From the NCBI GenBank assembly GCA_963926925.1, contig CAWUZD010000003.1:1-17385 (forward strand): a stretch of DNA of 17,385 nt, written 5' to 3'. Position numbers and translations under genes: made by a program. The first letter of the stretch is position 1, and each line of letters opens with the position of its first letter. The stretch comes from Paralactobacillus_A sp963926925 (GTDB lineage Bacteria > Bacillota > Bacilli > Lactobacillales > Lactobacillaceae). A model generated the notes under the pieces. The model made no database searches and had not been told where the DNA came from. It was given only the letters and a program-made list of their open reading frames with translations. Positions 13,422-17,385 of the stretch are shown here, one piece after another.

Positions 13422-15659
13422 ATGCGTGAACATTTACAACGATGGAAAAAATCACCATTTTTTCCTGTTGTGTTAGCATTATTAGCAATTTGGATCAAAA
13501 CCGTTTTCGCCTACTACGTTGATTTTTCACTAGGAGTAGCTGATCCTTTACAATTTTTCCTAACTTTATTTAATCCAATTGGCGCAACATTGTTAATTTT
13601 AAGTATTGCTTTATATATTAAAAATCGCCGTGTTGCTTTTTGGACATTAATTGTCATCGATTTATTAAGTACAGTTTTATTATATGCCAACGTTTTATAC
13701 TATCGTGAATTTACCGATTTTCTTACTGTCGGCACGATGTTAGGCGTTTCAAAAGTTTCACATGGTTTAAGTGCTAGTTCAATTACCTTGATGAAACCAC
13801 GTGACTTAATTTATTGGATTGACTTTTTAATCTTTGGTTTATTTTTAATCGGTCGTGGTTTAATGCATATTCGGCCGTTAGCATTAATCTGCCCGCAAAA
13901 AATCGTTAACTTCTTTAATAAACCAACTTTAAAGCTTAAACCAGTTTCAACCTTACAAGCTTTTGCAGTTACTTCACTAGCAGCAGCTTTATTTAGTAGT
14001 GATCTTAGTTTAAGTGAAATGAATCGTCCGCAATTATTAACACGTACTTTTGATCGTAATTATATTGTTAAATATATTGGGATTGATGCACTAACAGTTT
14101 ATGATGCCATTAAGACTGCCCAAAATAATCAAGTTCGGTCTCATGCTGATAGTGCCCAATTAGATGATGTTTTTAATTATATTCATAAAAACTATGCAGC
14201 ACCGAATAAGAATTATTTTGGTGTTGCTAAAGGTAAAAATGTTATCATTATTCACCTTGAAAGTTTCCAACAATTTTTAATTGGCCAAAAGATTGATGGC
14301 CAAGAAGTTACCCCATTCTTAAATTCACTTTATCATGATAAAAACACTATTAGTTTCGATAACTTCTTCCATCAAGTTGGTCAAGGTAAAACATCTGATG
14401 CTGAAAATATGTTAGAAACTAGTACCTTTGGTTTACCACAAGGTTCATTATTTACTTCATTGGGAACTGATAATACTTTCCAAGCAGCACCAGCTATTTT
14501 ACAACAAACTCAAGGTTATACTAGTGCTGTTTTCCATGGTAATGTTGGTACTTTTTGGAATCGTGATAATACATATCGTTCTATGGGTTATGATTACTTC
14601 TTCGATAGTTCATATTTTGATACTTCTTCAGGAACAACGCTTGAATATGGATTAAAAGACAAGTTAATGTTTGCTGAATCAATTAAGTACCTTGAACAGT
14701 TGCAACAACCATTTTATGCAAAGTTTATTACGGTAACTAACCATTTCCCATACCCATTATCAAAAGATGATACTAATTTTCCATCAGCTAATACTTCTGA
14801 TAATACAATTAATGGTTACTTCCAAACTGCCCACTATCTTGATCAAGCTGTTCAGGAATTCTTTAATTACTTAAAAGCTAGTGGCTTATATGATAAATCA
14901 ATTATCATTTTATATGGTGATCATTATGGCATTGCTGATTCAAGTAACAAGACATTAGCGCCATTATTAGGTAAAAATCCTGATACATGGAATAGTTTTG
15001 ATGATGCCCAATTACAACGGGTACCATTTATGATTCATATGCCTGGCCTAAAAGGTGGCATTGATCATACCTATGGTGGTGAAATTGATGTTTTACCAAC
15101 GTTATTACATTTATTAGGTATTAATACACAAAATTATGTCCAATTCGGAACTGACTTACTATCACCACAACATCGCCAGTTAGTCGCCTTCCGTAATCAT
15201 GATTTTGTAACACCAAAATACACCGTTACTGATGGTAAAATTTATCTTAACAGCACTGGTAAAGTCATTAATAATCCAAGTGCTAAGGTAACTAAAATCA
15301 TTAACCGTGATCAGCAGCAAGTTAATACTGAATTAGCCTTATCTGATAAGGTAAATGAAAAGAACTTACTAAGATTCTATACACCGCCTGGCTTTAAACC
15401 AGTGGCACCAAAAGATTATAATTACACTGATTGCTACCAACGTGAAATGGCAATTAATCAACAATTGGGTGATAAATCTACTAGTTTATATGCTGAAAAT
15501 CATGATAAATCAACTACTGACCTTTATCATACTGATGCACCTGAATTAGCTAATAAAACTCAAGATATTACTGAAGTGCCTGATAATATTAAGAACGGTC
15601 AAAGTAATGATGAAAGCCAAACATCCACGAGTGGCAGTTACGCTAGTGCTTCACAATAA
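13422..15659 (+). CDS. LtaS-type lipoteichoic acid synthase / phosphoglycerol transferase
   Basis: Membrane enzyme that transfers glycerol phosphate from phosphatidylglycerol to build the polyglycerolphosphate chain of lipoteichoic acid outside the cell. The N-terminal part (about 1-200) holds five hydrophobic segments. The extracellular sulfatase-fold domain carries Glu280 (HLESFQ), catalytic Thr324 (GQGKTSDAEN), Trp379 (FWNRD), His441 (TNHFPY) and Asp500/His501 (YGDHYG), all in register with S. aureus LtaS at an offset of about 25. The product has 745 residues against about 650 in S. aureus; the excess is mainly a tail (about 670-745) rich in Asp, Asn, Ser and Thr. The ATG at 13422 follows AGAAGG by ten bases. 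A paralogous primase role cannot be excluded. Confidence 0.93.
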   Translation: MREHLQRWKKSPFFPVVLALLAIWIKTVFAYYVDFSLGVADPLQFFLTLFNPIGATLLILSIALYIKNRRVAFWTLIVIDLLSTVLLYANVLYYREFTDFLTVGTMLGVSKVSHGLSASSITLMKPRDLIYWIDFLIFGLFLIGRGLMHIRPLALICPQKIVNFFNKPTLKLKPVSTLQAFAVTSLAAALFSSDLSLSEMNRPQLLTRTFDRNYIVKYIGIDALTVYDAIKTAQNNQVRSHADSAQLDDVFNYIHKNYAAPNKNYFGVAKGKNVIIIHLESFQQFLIGQKIDGQEVTPFLNSLYHDKNTISFDNFFHQVGQGKTSDAENMLETSTFGLPQGSLFTSLGTDNTFQAAPAILQQTQGYTSAVFHGNVGTFWNRDNTYRSMGYDYFFDSSYFDTSSGTTLEYGLKDKLMFAESIKYLEQLQQPFYAKFITVTNHFPYPLSKDDTNFPSANTSDNTINGYFQTAHYLDQAVQEFFNYLKASGLYDKSIIILYGDHYGIADSSNKTLAPLLGKNPDTWNSFDDAQLQRVPFMIHMPGLKGGIDHTYGGEIDVLPTLLHLLGINTQNYVQFGTDLLSPQHRQLVAFRNHDFVTPKYTVTDGKIYLNSTGKVINNPSAKVTKIINRDQQQVNTELALSDKVNEKNLLRFYTPPGFKPVAPKDYNYTDCYQREMAINQQLGDKSTSLYAENHDKSTTDLYHTDAPELANKTQDITEVPDNIKNGQSNDESQTSTSGSYASASQ

Positions 15660-15660
15660 C

Positions 15661-15702
15661 AAAAAAATAACCGTAGTCAATGAAGACTACGGTTATTTTT
15701 TT
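15661..15702. terminator. Bidirectional terminator between the LtaS-type gene and the sensor kinase
   Basis: A perfect 18-base stem (AAAAAAATAACCGTAGTC with GACTACGGTTATTTTTTT) with a 6-base loop lies one base after the LtaS-type stop and four bases after the kinase stop on the other strand. T-runs on both strands let it serve both convergent units. Confidence 0.92.
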
Positions 15703-15706
15703 ATCT

Positions 15707-17161
15707 TTATTTATTATCGTTTTTATCAGCTTTTGGTAAGGAATAATCCTTATCAGGGAAGGTCACTGTAAAGCATGTTCCCTTGCCTTTTTGGCTAGTA
15801 ACATCAATTTGGGCATGATGTTGTTCAATTAACTGACGCACAATTGCCATACCTAAGCCTGATTCACCATACTTCGTGTTTTTCCGTGAAGGATCAGCTT
15901 TATAATACCGTTCCCAAATATTACGCATTTCTTCAGCAGTCATCCCAATCCCAGTATCACTAACCGTAAAAACAGCACAATGTTCTTGATGTTTAGCCGT
16001 AATGGTAATAGTTCCATTAGTAGTAAACTGCACTGCATTTTGCATAATATTAAACATTATTTGTACGAAACGATCATAATCCGCATACACTTGTACTTTT
16101 TCTTTAGCTTCAAAAACCATCGTGTCATTAGCATCCTTAGTTTTATTAGCTAATTGAGAAACAATATTATTAATTGTTTCCGTTGCATCAAAAGTTTTTT
16201 CATGTAACGGAATTTGGTTAGTACGAATCTTTTCATAATCAAGATTATCATTAACCAAACGAATTAAACGTTTCGTTTCGCTTTGCATTAACATTATACT
16301 TTTAGCACGACTTTCTTTAGGAATTGCATCATAGATTAAGCCTTCCAACAATCCATTAATAGTCGTTAACGGCGTCCGCATTTCATGCGCAGCATTCATT
16401 AAAAATTGTTGCCGCTGTTCTTCCTGATGCTTAATTTCCTTACGTGAAGCAACTAAGACCTTTGACATACTATTAAAGTCATCAATTAAGTCATCTAATT
16501 CATCATGGTTTTTACTTTGTAAATGCACATTATAATTACCTTCAGCAATTTTATGCGTTGCTTCACGTAAACGATTAATCCGCAAAACAATAATTCGTGC
16601 CAAAAAGTAACTTAAAATAATGGCAATTATTCCTGAAATAAGTAACGATAACAATAAATCATTTTCAATTCTTTGAATAGTTGTGCGCACATTGGCAACT
16701 GCTGAGCCAACATAAATTGCAGCCCGCAATTTGTTTTGATAAATAATTGGCTTAATAATAGCAATTTGGTCTTCTTTTTCACGCGTGACATTATTTTTTT
16801 GTGGCAATAAACGTAACTTAATAGTTTTACCCTCTTTTAAATCACGCCAGTATAATTTACTAAGATGCGTCCGTAAATCAGTCGGATAAACTACGTTATT
16901 ATTATCATCAAATACTACAAAATTAACATATTGATCATGCAAAATGGTTTCACTATTTTGTAAGAAATTAACCGCATTAATATCAGTGGAATCATCGGCA
17001 ATGAAAACATTTTGAACGATATTAGCATAGTTAGTTAATTTTGTATAAGTAGTATCATACAATGATTTGGAAAGATACTGAATAAATGATAAACCCGTAA
17101 TTACCAATGCAATTACAATGACACTAAAAAAGGCCAGCATCTGTTGGCAAACAATCTTCAT
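15707..17161 (-). CDS. Sensor histidine kinase of a two-component system
   Basis: Membrane-bound sensor kinase of 484 residues that autophosphorylates a histidine and passes the phosphate to its partner regulator. Order of parts: membrane helix 8-30; extracellular sensor of about 135 residues; membrane helix 169-192; HAMP linker about 190-243; HisKA with NAAHEMRTPLT and phospho-acceptor His259; HATPase with N-box NIMQNAVQFT (371-380), G1 DTGIGM (402-407) and G2 GESGLGMA (432-439). The ATG at 17161 overlaps the stop of the regulator gene as TAATG, so the two are translationally coupled. The stimulus cannot be told from the sequence. It resembles the general OmpR-partner (EnvZ/PhoR-like) class. 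Its convergent neighbour is the LtaS-type gene, which hints at, but does not prove, a cell-envelope signal. Confidence 0.94.
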   Translation of the reverse strand: MKIVCQQMLAFFSVIVIALVITGLSFIQYLSKSLYDTTYTKLTNYANIVQNVFIADDSTDINAVNFLQNSETILHDQYVNFVVFDDNNNVVYPTDLRTHLSKLYWRDLKEGKTIKLRLLPQKNNVTREKEDQIAIIKPIIYQNKLRAAIYVGSAVANVRTTIQRIENDLLLSLLISGIIAIILSYFLARIIVLRINRLREATHKIAEGNYNVHLQSKNHDELDDLIDDFNSMSKVLVASRKEIKHQEEQRQQFLMNAAHEMRTPLTTINGLLEGLIYDAIPKESRAKSIMLMQSETKRLIRLVNDNLDYEKIRTNQIPLHEKTFDATETINNIVSQLANKTKDANDTMVFEAKEKVQVYADYDRFVQIMFNIMQNAVQFTTNGTITITAKHQEHCAVFTVSDTGIGMTAEEMRNIWERYYKADPSRKNTKYGESGLGMAIVRQLIEQHHAQIDVTSQKGKGTCFTVTFPDKDYSLPKADKNDNK

Positions 17162-17385
17162 TATTCATCGTCACCATCTTGAGAATCATCAAATTTATAC
17201 CCTACACCCCAAACTGTTTGAATAATTTGTGGACCAACTTTTTCAATCTTTTGCCGTAACTTCTTAATATGAGCATCAACAGTCCGTTCATCACCGTAAT
17301 ATTGATAATCCCATACTAATTCAAGCAATTGTTCACGTGAAAAGACTTGTTTTGGATTTTTGGCTAATGTTCTTAATAAATCAAA
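17161..17385 (-). CDS. OmpR/PhoB-family response regulator (partial, C-terminal part)
   Basis: Only the last 74 residues and the stop codon are in the window; the receiver domain lies beyond the right edge. The visible part is a winged-helix DNA-binding domain of the OmpR/PhoB type: REQLLELVWDYQYYGDERTV, then DAHIKKLRQKIE (the recognition helix region) and QTVWGVGYKF (the C-terminal hairpin wing). It ends with a short acidic tail DDSQDGDDE. The stop codon overlaps the ATG of the sensor kinase, so the two form a regulator-kinase operon. The target genes cannot be inferred from this fragment. Confidence 0.93.
   Translation of the reverse strand, partial: FDLLRTLAKNPKQVFSREQLLELVWDYQYYGDERTVDAHIKKLRQKIEKVGPQIIQTVWGVGYKFDDSQDGDDE

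Noticed and set aside
1..17385. Mobile elements, phage genes, CRISPR arrays, riboswitches or T-boxes
   Set aside because: No transposase or integrase, no regularly spaced repeats, and no long structured leader; intergenic gaps are all under 200 bases apart from RNA genes.

Overview
The window is low-GC Firmicutes chromosome, most likely from a member of the Lactobacillaceae. The indicators are a strongly A+T-rich base composition, AAGGAGG-type ribosome binding sites, the gene order atp operon - upp - sua5 - prmC - prfA - tdk with a divergent murT, a C69 dipeptidase, an LtaS-type lipoteichoic acid synthase, and tRNAs without an encoded CCA. The genus cannot be fixed from the sequence alone. 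Nearly everything is core housekeeping. I see no mobile element, CRISPR array, phage gene or toxin module.

Layout. (1) 1-3013, minus strand: the front of the F1Fo ATP synthase operon, atpB-atpE-atpF-atpH-atpA, with atpA cut by the left edge. (2) 3149-3839, minus: upp with its own promoter and a very AT-rich terminator. (3) 3871-7504, minus: the operon tdk-prfA-prmC-sua5 (thymidine salvage, translation termination, release-factor methylation, tRNA t6A synthesis), closed by a strong hairpin; prmC carries a terminator-like hairpin in its first codons. (4) 7559-9012, plus: murT, divergent from tdk, without its usual partner gatD. (5) 9015-9132, minus: tRNA-Glu(CUC) with its own promoter. (6) 9139-9664, minus: a YbjQ-family gene and a coupled small membrane protein. 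(7) 9719-11194, minus: a C69 dipeptidase gene. (8) 11269-11424, minus: tRNA-Gln(CUG) with its own promoter and terminator. (9) 11434-13326, minus: pgi and a guanine-deaminase-like gene in one operon. (10) 13354-15702, plus: an ltaS-type gene, divergent from pgi. (11) 15707-17385, minus: a sensor kinase and the end of its OmpR-type response regulator, cut by the right edge.

The genes fall into a few jobs: making and using ATP (atp, pgi), nucleobase salvage (upp, tdk, deaminase), translation quality (prfA, prmC, sua5, two tRNAs), peptide breakdown (dipeptidase), and the cell envelope (murT, ltaS, possibly the two-component system). Several start codons differ from the longest open frame: atpB is best read from a TTG, and atpF, atpH, ybjQ, tdk and the dipeptidase from inner ATGs that sit correctly behind a Shine-Dalgarno sequence.

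I found no clearly new system. The observations most worth checking are a tRNA-Glu(CUC) with a U1-G72 end pair, the orphan murT, the terminator-like hairpin inside prmC, the missing SPGM linker motif in the Sua5 protein, and a palindrome between the divergent pgi and ltaS promoters.
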